From contig JBBRYS010000001.1 of the NCBI GenBank assembly GCA_038237475.1, forward strand, positions 248,001-312,000: a stretch of 64,000 nucleotides of DNA. The letters run 5' to 3'. Of the stretch, positions 47,001-55,319 are shown piece after piece (the stretch's first letter is position 1; each line of letters opens with the position of its first letter). A model generated the notes under the pieces. That model was not told the DNA's origin. It was given only the letters and a program-made list of their open reading frames with translations, and made no database searches. The position numbers were made by a program, and so were the translations under genes. This stretch comes from JAOAPY01 sp038237475. GTDB taxonomy: Bacteria > Acidobacteriota > Blastocatellia > Pyrinomonadales > Pyrinomonadaceae.

Positions 47001-48253
47001 AGCACGAAGGCTACAAAAACATTCGAGCGAAAGTCTTGTGGCGAATACAAGACCTAGGATGGACGGCTGAAAAGTTCAGTCAGGTAGATCGATCGATCGA
47101 GGCGGATCGACGTTACTACGGCAGGGGTGAAGAGCACGACAAAGTCGATCGCTACGGAAAGAAATATTCGTGGATCGCCTATCACGAAATCGAAGGCTAC
47201 CTTAGGGATAACGGGTTGCTGACGCGGGGTGATAACAATAGACCATTCGACATGGATATTGATCCAAGTTTCCCGTCCCCGACTCCACAGCTCCAATTAG
47301 TAAATTGGAATTTACTAGGACCGCGAAAGCTTTCGCCCCGTGATTGGCTAAAAAAAGGTCCGACTCCAGATTTGTCAGGCCTTTTGCGCCAGTCGATCAT
47401 TCTTAGTGAGCCCGGACCCTGGGTGATGTTAGATGGATATGTCAGCCGTCAGGATGAATCTCGTGGTAGGCGGCTTTTTGCGTTTGTCAGATCGTTTATC
47501 GTTAGGAACAAGGACACAACGAAGTTCGTTGCATGCTTAACCAACCAATCGCTTTCCGGACGGTGGCTTCCTGAAAAACCAGAAACTCATCGTGTGTTGG
47601 CTGGTGAAGTTCCGTGGTGTGATGTTTTTCCAAGAACGTATTCAGAGGATATGACCTTCGTTATCAAGGAAAGTACAGTGAAGGTTCGACGCAAACAACC
47701 TGTATTTTTTCTTGATGGTAAGGAGATTGACATCACTTTACTGGCGGGACAAGTTCACGGGCTGCCCTTGAGAAATGATGAGACCGCGTTCACTGAAGAG
47801 GAACTGAAGCGAATGGTCCACAGAAATAGAATGGTTGAGGTTGAGGAAATGCGACGAGAGACTAAACGCTTTCGTCCGCTCATTCCTGTTTATGATCTTG
47901 AATTCGAGCCTCATGATGTTGATGATATTCCTGTTCGCGGAATTACCTTGGCAAAGCAGTTGGCCCAAGCTGCAAATCTTGTCAATCTGCCGCAGACACA
48001 CGATCTCCAAAGTGTCGAAGGAGGTAGAGCAACCTACGGAGTTACGTTCCAACCTCAAGATTGGAATAACAGCGAGCGATTCTTCTTCGTCCGCGAGAGT
48101 GTTTTGCGCACCATTCTGAAGAAACAGGATCGGCGTTTAGTTTGGGCCGTGTGGGGCGAGCGCGAGTTATCCCTTGACCAAATCAAAAATGTTCGCCGTG
48201 AGGATTTGGCTGATCTGCAAGACGGTGACTTTCAGAATATTTATCGTTACTAA
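44018..48253 (+). CDS. Very large STAND/NACHT ATPase with N-terminal nuclease-like domain
   Basis: The 1411-residue protein has, in order: a front domain (about 1-150) with FETLCRSLVW, then GVEFHLKLE...WQCRW, which resembles a PD-(D/E)XK nuclease core; a helical segment; and a NACHT-type ATPase with Walker A VVADAGGGKTQLS (about 322-334) and Walker B LPLVIDGLNEAEDP (about 397-410). The long C-terminal part is mostly helical to about 900, then mixed, with no repeats I can name. The layout recalls Avs-type antiviral sensors, in which a C-terminal region recognises a phage protein and unleashes the nuclease. The function is inferred. Confidence 0.72.
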   Translation: MVNWSEFEKLPGGQQYNFETLCRSLVWLHFARFGKFAALAQQPGVEFHLKLESDCVLGSNGQWFGWQCRWYDLPSGRAIGTTRRNKIAAALTKTLKVLPDLTDWVLWTRHTLTKADQKWFYGLTTKVRLHLWTSDSIETLLSGDAEILRRTYFGELALTPNLLAELHHISIAPIRRRWLPQAHQTVDAERTLRRMLGEATSWDELSTVANRLDEAVQVIESEPRAFIGNLLTPSFISAVRSMSLILRQAYAFLSNGDLQILRQQLTDRRKAVRDISAAPRQLRSLRLLCALQATNALSDMRRALYLLNEIDGFLSTHLVAVVADAGGGKTQLSAALTAQLQDRPAGVLLFGRELHSGRTLDDLAKGVSIHGLPVPTMEALLAAVDAAAQRASRRLPLVIDGLNEAEDPREWKAALSSLNVLLNRFANVLVVVTLRTGARRPVDEPWHLPHATEPPGRLDFAKQALPDDVQQIEIANFGKDTIPAIGKYFGYFRIDPGDADLPLELLSHPLTLRIFCEVTNTERTRVVGIEAMPGSLTGLFERYIELATKRISELAPRTHRYYDQDIRLGLDIIGTKFWETNQRELSELQLRKDINDEHRPWNESIVHMLEQEGVILRIPGHTPGTQSIIPVYDALGGYLIANAILTKLGRDGLEAWVKDPETLKRLDGATMDCHPLALDIFRSLAGLVPRRLYRQQLWQTLDEPMRGVALRMAANLEGEYLDAATIGELKKFFQKPDSDLGKLLPRLYQTRGAVNHPLNAAFLDAALRSMTMSERDLTWTEWIRKNRGTAQKDVQRLEERWQMRRGPRTDQDRLRAIWVMWLLTTTSHNLRDRATRALYWFGRGDPPSLFAQAEGTADINDPYVFERMLAAAYGVAMAIHTERQSEDRREVLPIHARNIFELMFGSNAPERTTHTLTREYARRIVEMGSLQKRRVFSRPELDLTRPPYAGGGRISWQELKTDEERSFGADSPFQMDFENYTLGWLAQGRGNYDFKHEGYKNIRAKVLWRIQDLGWTAEKFSQVDRSIEADRRYYGRGEEHDKVDRYGKKYSWIAYHEIEGYLRDNGLLTRGDNNRPFDMDIDPSFPSPTPQLQLVNWNLLGPRKLSPRDWLKKGPTPDLSGLLRQSIILSEPGPWVMLDGYVSRQDESRGRRLFAFVRSFIVRNKDTTKFVACLTNQSLSGRWLPEKPETHRVLAGEVPWCDVFPRTYSEDMTFVIKESTVKVRRKQPVFFLDGKEIDITLLAGQVHGLPLRNDETAFTEEELKRMVHRNRMVEVEEMRRETKRFRPLIPVYDLEFEPHDVDDIPVRGITLAKQLAQAANLVNLPQTHDLQSVEGGRATYGVTFQPQDWNNSERFFFVRESVLRTILKKQDRRLVWAVWGERELSLDQIKNVRREDLADLQDGDFQNIYRY

Positions 48254-48365
48254 TAACTTCGCAGACTCTAACAGCGTTGGTTTCATCGCCTCGCAACATG
48301 GAAGGAAGCTCGCCGGCTTCAGCCACACACATTTTGACCACAGTCTCTTCTATGATTGAACGGAA

Positions 48366-48385
48366 TATGCCAGATGAGGCATAAT
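48366..48385 (+). promoter_or_regulatory. Probable HigA operator and -10 box
   Basis: TATGCC-AGATGA-GGCATA is a perfect inverted repeat 9 bp before the toxin start. Its right arm runs into GCATAAT, a plausible -10 element. This fits self-repression by the antitoxin. Confidence 0.55.
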
Positions 48386-48392
48386 CCCAACC

Positions 48393-48779
48393 GTGGACGA
48401 ATTGTCATGGATTAAGAGTTTAGTCTGGATCGGTTCGTCGCGGAGGGATCTTAAGTTGTTTCCGGCAGAAGTTAGGGACGTTATGGGCTACGCGCTGTAT
48501 CAAGCCCAGGTAGGTCAGAAGGCCCCTTCCGCGAAGCCGCTGCGCGGATTTGGCGGTGCAGGCGTTCTCGAAATAATCGACGACCATCAGACCGATACCT
48601 ACCGCGCCGTCTACACCGTGAAGTTTTCAGAGTGCGTGTACGTGCTACATGCCTTCCAGAAGAAATCGAAGAAGGGCATCGCCACACCAAAACCGGATAT
48701 TGACCTCGTCAAGAAAAGGTTAAGAGCGGCAGAGGAAGATTACAAGATACGGCAGTCGCCGAGAGGACATTACAAATGA
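48393..48779 (+). CDS. Type II toxin, HigB/RelE (Gp49) family
   Basis: The frame starts at GTG (48393). The 128-residue protein has VWIGSSRRDLKLFPAEVRDV, then KPLRGFGGAGVLEIID, YRAVYTVKFSECVYVLHAF and QKKSKKGIATPKPDI. This is the pattern of Gp49-like HigB toxins (PF05973), which cleave mRNA at the ribosome. Its stop overlaps the antitoxin start (ATGA). The toxin-first order is typical of higBA. Confidence 0.88.
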   Translation: MDELSWIKSLVWIGSSRRDLKLFPAEVRDVMGYALYQAQVGQKAPSAKPLRGFGGAGVLEIIDDHQTDTYRAVYTVKFSECVYVLHAFQKKSKKGIATPKPDIDLVKKRLRAAEEDYKIRQSPRGHYK

Positions 48780-49144
48780 AAGGAAAGGTCAAGAGAACGA
48801 AGGCTAGAAAATCGAAGTCGAACAACGAGAAGATTGAGACGAGCAGTGGTAATGTCTTTGCGGATCTCGGCTTTCAAGATGCGGAAGAACGTCTTTTGAA
48901 AGCCAAGTTAGCAACGAAGATCGCCCAACTAATCGAACGGAAGGGTTGGACTCAAGCTCAAACTGCTGAGCGTACGGCTTTGGACCAGCCGAAGGTATCA
49001 CGTCTCCTGCGCGGCCACCTTTCTGGCTTTTCAGCCGACCGTCTGTTCGCCGTACTAAATCGTCTGGGTCATAGCGTTGAAGTACGAATTTCCGCAAAGG
49101 AACGAGCGCCAGAAAAGTCTCATACGCGGGTCATGATCGGGTAA
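48776..49144 (+). CDS. HigA/XRE-family antitoxin
   Basis: The 122-residue protein has a Lys-rich front and then an XRE HTH (about 48-100): LIERKGWTQAQTAERTALDQ, then VSRLLRGHLSGFSADRLFAV and LGHSVEVRI. This last stretch is a hallmark of the MqsA/HigA-2-like antitoxins partnered with Gp49 toxins. It should neutralise the toxin and repress the operon through the upstream palindrome. Confidence 0.88.
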   Translation: MKGKVKRTKARKSKSNNEKIETSSGNVFADLGFQDAEERLLKAKLATKIAQLIERKGWTQAQTAERTALDQPKVSRLLRGHLSGFSADRLFAVLNRLGHSVEVRISAKERAPEKSHTRVMIG

Positions 49145-49241
49145 ATCCTCCAGCGGTTAATGGCCTTGACTCACAGTCGTTTCGTCGCGACTATGTCTCT
49201 TCGTAATCGCGTCTTAATAATCAGGTCTTCTATCCTCTTGA

Positions 49242-49793
49242 ATGAACATAGATCTAAGAAAATTGCGTGAGATGCACCCGGAGTTACCCGGCGATGTGGC
49301 GGTAATCATGCTTGTACGCGCAACGCTGGCTTCACAAAGAAATGGGCATTCAAGCGGGGTTGAGCTCTCACTGCAAATTGAGCGCGTTTCCAGCAAAGGA
49401 TCGCTGTCTTGGAAACTAGCTGATTTGACTACGATAGCTCAGCACGATAGCAATCGAATTACTGAAGACGGCGCGGAAGCGGTTGCACTTGTAGTGATGC
49501 ATAAACACCACGAATGGCGTGTTGTCCGGAGGATGCAGCGGGAAGAGTTCGCGGATTGGCTCTTGGAACGCAAGGGCGGGGCGCGTAACGAAACTGCTGC
49601 TCTAGAGGTAAGCGGAGTCGACCGAGGAAGTATCACCTCTAGATTGACTGAAAAGCTTTCCCAAGTGGCGAAGAGTACAGACGTTGATCAAAGATGGGCA
49701 GGGGTCGTTGGCTTTGAGTTGCCAATTGCTGCCATAGAATCGAGGAAGCGAGGAAGACGTGTCAAACGAAGGTCTAAACGCGCTCGTCACTAG
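49242..49793 (+). CDS. Uncharacterised protein, first gene of KGGVGR-ATPase operon
   Basis: The 183-residue protein opens MNIDLRKLREMHPELPGDV, contains the strand-rich SGVELSLQIERVSSKGSLSW and VALVVMHKHHEWRVVRRM, and ends in a basic tail (RKRGRRVKRRSKRARH) likely to bind nucleic acid. I do not recognise the family. Its end overlaps the next gene by 35 bp, and the KGGVGR ATPase follows. Coupled translation suggests the three proteins work together. Confidence 0.65.
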   Translation: MNIDLRKLREMHPELPGDVAVIMLVRATLASQRNGHSSGVELSLQIERVSSKGSLSWKLADLTTIAQHDSNRITEDGAEAVALVVMHKHHEWRVVRRMQREEFADWLLERKGGARNETAALEVSGVDRGSITSRLTEKLSQVAKSTDVDQRWAGVVGFELPIAAIESRKRGRRVKRRSKRARH

Positions 49794-50175
49794 CGCCATC
49801 TGGCGTGCTCAGCAATTGGAATCGCTGGGAATAGGATCTGCCTCGCAGGCGTGGTCAGAGGTCTCCTCCGTCGAAGAGGAGTTGGCAAAGAGTCATCCTA
49901 CATCGCAGGGACAAGGTCGCATTGCCCGAAGAGGAGCAGTGCGCGCAGCTCTCAAGGCCGGCGACTATGCACGTGCGCAACAACTCTATGATTCCTACAC
50001 CAGTGAGAAAGGAGCAACTAAAGCTCTGAAGGACGCTCTAAAAGAAATTCTGACTCAAGACGCGAAAGAGATGGAAAATCGTTTTCGATTCGCGTCCAAA
50101 CAGCTTCGTGTTGGTGAGGCGCGTGAGATCGCGCGCTACTTTCATAACGCTGGCGCATTCGGATTAGCCGCTTAG
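49759..50175 (+). CDS. Uncharacterised helical protein of KGGVGR-ATPase operon
   Basis: The frame starts at GTG (49759) with AGGAAG before it. The 138-residue product is helical and TPR-like, with GQGRIARRGAVRAALKAGDY and RAQQLYDSYTSEKGATKALK. It has no signal or membrane segment. The ATPase gene begins 6 bp after its stop. It may be an adaptor or effector-associated protein; no named family is recognised. Confidence 0.65.
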   Translation: MSNEGLNALVTSAIWRAQQLESLGIGSASQAWSEVSSVEEELAKSHPTSQGQGRIARRGAVRAALKAGDYARAQQLYDSYTSEKGATKALKDALKEILTQDAKEMENRFRFASKQLRVGEAREIARYFHNAGAFGLAA

Positions 50176-50181
50176 GAATTC

Positions 50182-52767
50182 ATGGAAACTATTGCCTTTT
50201 ATTCATACAAGGGTGGTGTTGGCAGATCGTTGCTGCTTGCAAATGCGGCTCGGTTTCTCGCAACCCTCGGGAAAGGTGTAGTTGCACTCGACTTTGATTT
50301 AGAAGCGCCAGGCCTACATTACAAACTTGGCGCTGAGCAGCTTATTGGCGGCAAGCCTGCAAGCACGGGCGGAGCAGTTCCGTATTTAGTAGCGACAGCC
50401 GAGGGCTCCGTGTCTCCACCACCTCTTGAGAAGCATATGGTTTCACTTGCAGTTCCCCCTGGTGAAGACGGTTGGTTAACGTTGATGCCAGCCGGTCCAG
50501 CACCACATGCAAAATACTGGAGTGCGCTTAAGGAGCTTGGTGAGAAACTCCATCTTAGCGATCTTAGCGGAAAGGGCTTCATGGCTCTACTTGATCTGAA
50601 AGCGCGGATCGCCGACGAGTTGAAGCCAGACTACTTGCTGATCGACGCGCGTACCGGAATTACCGAGCTCGGTGGACTGGCTACGACAATCCTCGCCGAC
50701 ACCGTCGTCTGCATGTTCGCGGCGAATCAGGAATCACTCGATGGAACCGTGACTGTGGCGGAGGCCCTTAGGACCGCACCACGTCTCAAAAGAAAGAAGT
50801 CGATTCGGGTCGTGCCAGTTCTATCGCGCGCGTCCCAGCCGCCAAGTGACGAGCGATTCGCGAACGGGGTGAACCGACTGCTAGAACTTGCACAAGGGCG
50901 TAAGGCGAACCGCAAAGTAGCATCCAAACCGACTCAACCCCAACGTAAGAGCGAGGTGAAACAAGCACTCTTCGCGTTGCCTCACGACGACACAATGGCA
51001 ACGGAACGCGTCGTTGGAGGCGAGCAGAAAGCAAGCGCCTTTTCTCCCCTATACAAAGCATACCTGGAGCTCTTTCAGAGTCTCTTCCCCACGCGCGCCG
51101 AGCCAGCTCGACGTGTGCTCGAGAGACTCGAAGAAGTTAACGACATTAAGAAAGAACTCACCAAAACTGATGGACACCGCGAGTATGAGAACAGCCTCTC
51201 ACCGTGGAGCGATTCCGCAATTCAGGAGGGAGTCGTCTACGAGGCAGAGAGTTCTGGAAAAAAGGGGAGCCGCTATGCGGACCTAGTCTGCCGTGACGAT
51301 TCAGGCTCGCCACTCATGGTGGTGGAATTTGTTGCCAAGGGTTCCGACGAGGAGGCAGTCGAATTCTGGGGGAAGAGCACGAAAGTGAAGTGTGTTCTCC
51401 TCCTTCTCAAAGATTCGACAAACTACGTAGGAAGGGCGATCTACACTCGCTCGGCTAAGGGAAGTGAACTTCACAAGGCCGATCGCAGCTGGGACTTGCC
51501 TCGACCGGGGGAGTTCGAGCTTCTTTCCGACGTGGGCGACCAGTCTGTCGATTCTATGTTAGAAGCTCTCAGGCGAGGACAAGTTGAAGCAGTCCCATGG
51601 CTTATTAATAGGTGGCTGGATTCCCTGCCATCAGGGGGAGGCCCGAAGGGGCGGCGACATCGATCCCGTCGATCAGGACCTGAGCGGGCCCGTCGCATTC
51701 TGGATGGTCTGGCGGCGACGGAAGACTTGAAGTGCGCAGAGGAGATCCTTCGCCGTGCTTCGCCCCGAGTCTTTGGTGATTCGCGGAGACGCCGTCGGAT
51801 GCGAGACGACTTCGACTTTCTGCAAGATATGGACGAACAAATGGCGGCGGAGCTTTACGCACCGCTGTTCTGGCGACTCCCCGTCGAAGCGGCGATCCAG
51901 TCGATGGAGGCAAGGCACTATCCCGGCGAAACTCCGCCACTTGCAGGCTACGGACTCTTAGCGCAGCGGCTCATGGGCCTCCAATACGATCCGTTTCAGA
52001 ACTCTATCGATGAAGCGCGCGCATTCGCAGCGAGTGTCCGCCGCACAAAAGGGTCGAGTGAGGACGACGACGACGAATTCATGGATCACATGTTGTATCG
52101 AAGCCAAAGGGATTGGGCTCGCAAGGTCGTAATCTCGTCGGAGCCGCCCCCAATTCTCGTTTGGGAGGAAGTAGTGCGCGAGGATCCGTTCTTCCGCGGA
52201 ACTTGGCGCGAAGCCAACGAGAAGGTTGGGAGCAAAGTGCAGGAATCCCTGGAAGATAGTAGGCACCTACGAAGTTGGTTGCGGGCTAAAAAAGAGCGAA
52301 GCGACTTAGTGACTCATGGTCTACTCGGTAGCTACGACCCGTCCGGACGTGTCGACCTGTACGTGGCAGTAATTGATGCTACGGCTGAGGTTTTGGGGGT
52401 GTCACCTCGGCATCTCAAGAGCGTCGTCTTCATGCAACTTTCGGCTTGGGCCCTTGCTCACCAAGCACGTGACCTCGATTTCCAACCGGGTTATGGCTTC
52501 GCACCGTCCCAGCCTTGGATTCCTTTCAATCGCGAAAGTCCGACACACGTGACATTGACACAGGCATTTACTGATCGTTTGATTCGTCGGTTGCGCGATC
52601 CAAACCTCCTCGCGGCTTTCGAGAAACTGTCCGAGCATCAACCGAAGGCGTATCGTCAGTGGAGCGCTATGCGTACGGTGCCGCTCGAAGAGCTACGCGT
52701 CCTGCTTCTTCGCGCTCGCGCAAGTGCGACGGCGTTGGGTCTTCCAGACGCTATCGAACCAGAGTAG
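50182..52767 (+). CDS. KGGVGR-motif ParA/MinD-like ATPase with possible nuclease region
   Basis: The 861-residue protein begins METIAFYSYKGGVGRSLLLA, the deviant Walker A of the KGGVGR class, with VALDFDLEAPGLHYKLG and DYLLIDARTGITELGG completing a MinD-type domain (to about 300). A region near 370-410 (SRYADLVCRDDSGSPLMVVE) resembles the front of type I restriction nuclease domains but lacks the exact ExK. The rest (about 480-860) is Arg-rich and helical. KGGVGR ATPases are known from proposed bacterial conflict systems with linked effectors. This three-gene form is not one I can name. Confidence 0.72.
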   Translation: METIAFYSYKGGVGRSLLLANAARFLATLGKGVVALDFDLEAPGLHYKLGAEQLIGGKPASTGGAVPYLVATAEGSVSPPPLEKHMVSLAVPPGEDGWLTLMPAGPAPHAKYWSALKELGEKLHLSDLSGKGFMALLDLKARIADELKPDYLLIDARTGITELGGLATTILADTVVCMFAANQESLDGTVTVAEALRTAPRLKRKKSIRVVPVLSRASQPPSDERFANGVNRLLELAQGRKANRKVASKPTQPQRKSEVKQALFALPHDDTMATERVVGGEQKASAFSPLYKAYLELFQSLFPTRAEPARRVLERLEEVNDIKKELTKTDGHREYENSLSPWSDSAIQEGVVYEAESSGKKGSRYADLVCRDDSGSPLMVVEFVAKGSDEEAVEFWGKSTKVKCVLLLLKDSTNYVGRAIYTRSAKGSELHKADRSWDLPRPGEFELLSDVGDQSVDSMLEALRRGQVEAVPWLINRWLDSLPSGGGPKGRRHRSRRSGPERARRILDGLAATEDLKCAEEILRRASPRVFGDSRRRRRMRDDFDFLQDMDEQMAAELYAPLFWRLPVEAAIQSMEARHYPGETPPLAGYGLLAQRLMGLQYDPFQNSIDEARAFAASVRRTKGSSEDDDDEFMDHMLYRSQRDWARKVVISSEPPPILVWEEVVREDPFFRGTWREANEKVGSKVQESLEDSRHLRSWLRAKKERSDLVTHGLLGSYDPSGRVDLYVAVIDATAEVLGVSPRHLKSVVFMQLSAWALAHQARDLDFQPGYGFAPSQPWIPFNRESPTHVTLTQAFTDRLIRRLRDPNLLAAFEKLSEHQPKAYRQWSAMRTVPLEELRVLLLRARASATALGLPDAIEPE

Positions 52768-52829
52768 GAGTTACTCGCACCCCAAGTGGTATTAATAAGG
52801 CAAATTCGATCACCGTTGGTATTACTCAA

Positions 52830-53027
52830 ATGGCAAAATCAGAGAAAATTCGCGTGATGATCTCTAGCCGATGCAAGGCGACTATTCCTCACAAAGGTAA
52901 GACCGTGCAACTCTCCGAAGTGCGGACGATGCTGAAAGAAGACATCACGAAGCTAACGTTGTGGACTGGGCAAGATGCATTGCGCTCTCTCAGATTGCCA
53001 AACGGCAAACGGGTGGTTGATGGTTGA
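52830..53027 (+). CDS. Truncated DUF4062-like protein
   Basis: The 65-residue product starts MAKSEKIRVMISSRCKATIP, then LSEVRTMLKEDITKLTLW. The opening xIRVMISSR is the first strand of DUF4062, a domain found at the front of STAND and other conflict proteins, usually in proteins over 300 residues. Here a stop follows soon. It is probably a remnant, placed 62 bp after the KGGVGR ATPase. Confidence 0.45.
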   Translation: MAKSEKIRVMISSRCKATIPHKGKTVQLSEVRTMLKEDITKLTLWTGQDALRSLRLPNGKRVVDG

Positions 53028-53071
53028 TAAGGACGAGTCTGACACTTGATCCTGAAGGGCCAAGGCAGTGA

Positions 53072-53464
53072 ATGAGTAAGAAAGAAGTATTAAACAATGC
53101 ACGCAGGCTCGTCCGGGAGGCTGTAGACGTCGCAAACCGGGCGGGCATCGCCCCGTCAGCCGTGGTCGCGCCACACTGTTCGGACAGCGGCTCAGCTCAA
53201 GATGAGGGCAAGGGGCCAGGTTCTGAGAATCTAACGTGGTGCGGTGCGTCGGTCATCATTGATGACGACACTAGTGAGCTGTTCGAGATGTCCGAACCCA
53301 ATGATGACTCTGAACAGAAGCCCGCCTTTCTTGTGACCCAATCGACAGCGAATCTAGTGCAACAGGATTTCGAGAGGTATGAGCCTTCCCTGGAGCGCAT
53401 GGCAAAGGTTTGGCGGGAAAATAAAAAGCGGCTTTCCTTTGAAAAGACAGGCGATAAGGAATGA
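53072..53464 (+). CDS. Hypothetical protein
   Basis: The 130-residue protein begins with a helix (KKEVLNNARRLVREAVDVAN), then a Ser/Gly/Glu-rich middle and a charged C-terminus (FERYEPSLERMAKVWRENKK). I know no family. After its TGA stop (53462-53464) the same frame stays open for 39 more codons with a protein-like sequence (GRDEVITLLARSDPASADRL) to a stop at 53584. The gene may therefore have been interrupted by a point change. It is the last plus-strand gene before the KaiC operon. Confidence 0.5.
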   Translation: MSKKEVLNNARRLVREAVDVANRAGIAPSAVVAPHCSDSGSAQDEGKGPGSENLTWCGASVIIDDDTSELFEMSEPNDDSEQKPAFLVTQSTANLVQQDFERYEPSLERMAKVWRENKKRLSFEKTGDKE

Positions 53465-53648
53465 ACATGGCCGTTGTTTGCCGGTCGCGATGAGGTTATC
53501 ACTTTGCTTGCTCGGAGTGATCCTGCCTCCGCAGACCGGCTGTCCGATTTGAATGTGGCATATCGGAAGATTATGAATGGTTGAGATGCCGCTTGAGGGT
53601 GGGCATTGCAAGCTAAGGCGGGAATCGAAAGCACCACACTGACAAATC

Positions 53649-55319
53649 TCATGTTTTGGAGCGTGGCTGCTTCGCCAGTGTTGCGAGTAGCTCCTGAAGT
53701 TTCTGCGGAGGCACGGGCTTGACTAAGTGATGATCGAAGCCCGCTTCCTCAGCCTGTTGACGGTCTGAATCCTGCCCGTAGCCGGTTAGGGCAATCAACC
53801 TCATACCCATTGTTTGTGCATGCTGACGAAGCTGCCGCGCCACCTCATAACCGTTCATATCCGGCAAGCCTATATCCAGCAATACGACGTCGGGTTCATA
53901 CTCAAATGCTGTTGCCAAAGCGGATTGGCCTGAGTAAGCCGCTTTAACCTCGTGCCCGAACATTTGCAGCATCATGACCAGCATGTCAGCCGCATCCAGG
54001 TTGTCATCAACCACCAGCACACGCGATGTGTGCGCAGTGCGCTGCCTTGTTTCAATTCGGGCGATTGGCTCTCCTGCCGGTGATAGTGCCGGCAGACGCA
54101 CGATGAATTCGCTTCCTTGCCCCAAGCCTGCACTGTGAGCTGCGGCTTTTCCGCCGTGCAATTCCACAAGTTTTTCCACGAGGCTCAAGCCGATGCCCAG
54201 GCCGCCTTGCGCGCGATCAAGTGTGCGATCAGCCTGCGTGAAGAGATCGAAGATGTGGGGGAGCAGTTCCGGAGCGATGCCGACGCCGGTGTCCCGCACC
54301 CGCAGTACAACTTCAACTTCATCGTCTGCTAGTTGCACAGTCAGCCAGAGCTGCCCGCCTTCGTCTGTATATTTGGCGGCATTGTTGAGCAGATTCACCA
54401 TGACTTGTTCCAGTCGGGTGGGGTCGCCCTTTACCCAGACAGGTTCAGCCGGTAGCGATACCGAAAGTTCATGCTTGCGTCGCTCAATCAGAGGGCGCAC
54501 CGATGCTATTGCATGTTCCGCGATGCCCCGCAAGTCCAGGCGTTCTAGTTGAAGCTGAATCCTTCCAGTGATGACGCGGGAGACTTCCAATAGATCGTCA
54601 ACCAAATGAGCCAGTTGCCCAACTTGGCGCTCCATCGTAGTCATCGCTCGCTGCTGGATTGGATTCTCATTGCCCTGAACACGAAGGACATGCAGAGCGT
54701 TGAAGATAGCAGACAAGGGATTGCGTAACTCGTGGGAAAGCATCGCCAGGAATTCGTCCTTGCGCTGGTGAAGTTCTGCCAACGCTTCCGCTTGCTCGTG
54801 CGTTTCCCGTTCCAGCCGGCTGCGTTCAGAAATGTCGATGAACGAAGTGACCGCGCCGGTGATCTTTCCCTGCGCGTCCTTCAGCGCCGCGAAGTTTACC
54901 AGCACAGGGAGACGGGTGCCGTCGGGCCGTTCGATGAAGACTTCCACGTTGTGCACGGCAACACCGGTGCGCAACACTTCTACAATTGGACTTTCCGGGT
55001 GCGGCAACAACGAACCATCGGGAAGCCAAAGCTTCATTGAGCCGCAGTGTTGCTCGACACCACAGACTGGCTCGCGCCCCCAGAGTTCCACGGCCTGAGC
55101 GTTGTAACGCTGAATTACAGCATTGGGGTCGCAGACGAAAACGGCCATCGGCGCCGATTCAAAAAGGGCTCGGTAGCGTTCCTCGCTCTCGCGCACTACG
55201 GCCTCCGCCTGCTGGGCCTGCTCCGCCAGTTCATGCTGCTTGAGCGATGAGAGCAGCAGCGCCTGATTCATCTCGCGCAGCTGGCCCTCGATCTTGCTGG
55301 AAACGTCGGTGTTATTCAT
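53649..55319 (-). CDS. Hybrid sensor histidine kinase (PAS - HisKA - HATPase - receiver)
   Basis: The start is the ATG at 55319, inside the end of the KaiC-like gene (8-bp overlap). The 556-residue protein has a coiled front, a PAS domain (about 45-165), HisKA with the phospho-His in LAMLSHELRNPLSAI, an HATPase with NLLNNAAKYTDEGG and GLGIGLSLV, and a C-terminal receiver with the phospho-Asp in VVLLDIGLPDMNGYEVA. There is no membrane segment, so it is cytoplasmic. It probably passes phosphate from its own His to its receiver and perhaps to or from the KaiC-like partner. Confidence 0.92.
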   Translation of the reverse strand: MNNTDVSSKIEGQLREMNQALLLSSLKQHELAEQAQQAEAVVRESEERYRALFESAPMAVFVCDPNAVIQRYNAQAVELWGREPVCGVEQHCGSMKLWLPDGSLLPHPESPIVEVLRTGVAVHNVEVFIERPDGTRLPVLVNFAALKDAQGKITGAVTSFIDISERSRLERETHEQAEALAELHQRKDEFLAMLSHELRNPLSAIFNALHVLRVQGNENPIQQRAMTTMERQVGQLAHLVDDLLEVSRVITGRIQLQLERLDLRGIAEHAIASVRPLIERRKHELSVSLPAEPVWVKGDPTRLEQVMVNLLNNAAKYTDEGGQLWLTVQLADDEVEVVLRVRDTGVGIAPELLPHIFDLFTQADRTLDRAQGGLGIGLSLVEKLVELHGGKAAAHSAGLGQGSEFIVRLPALSPAGEPIARIETRQRTAHTSRVLVVDDNLDAADMLVMMLQMFGHEVKAAYSGQSALATAFEYEPDVVLLDIGLPDMNGYEVARQLRQHAQTMGMRLIALTGYGQDSDRQQAEEAGFDHHLVKPVPPQKLQELLATLAKQPRSKT

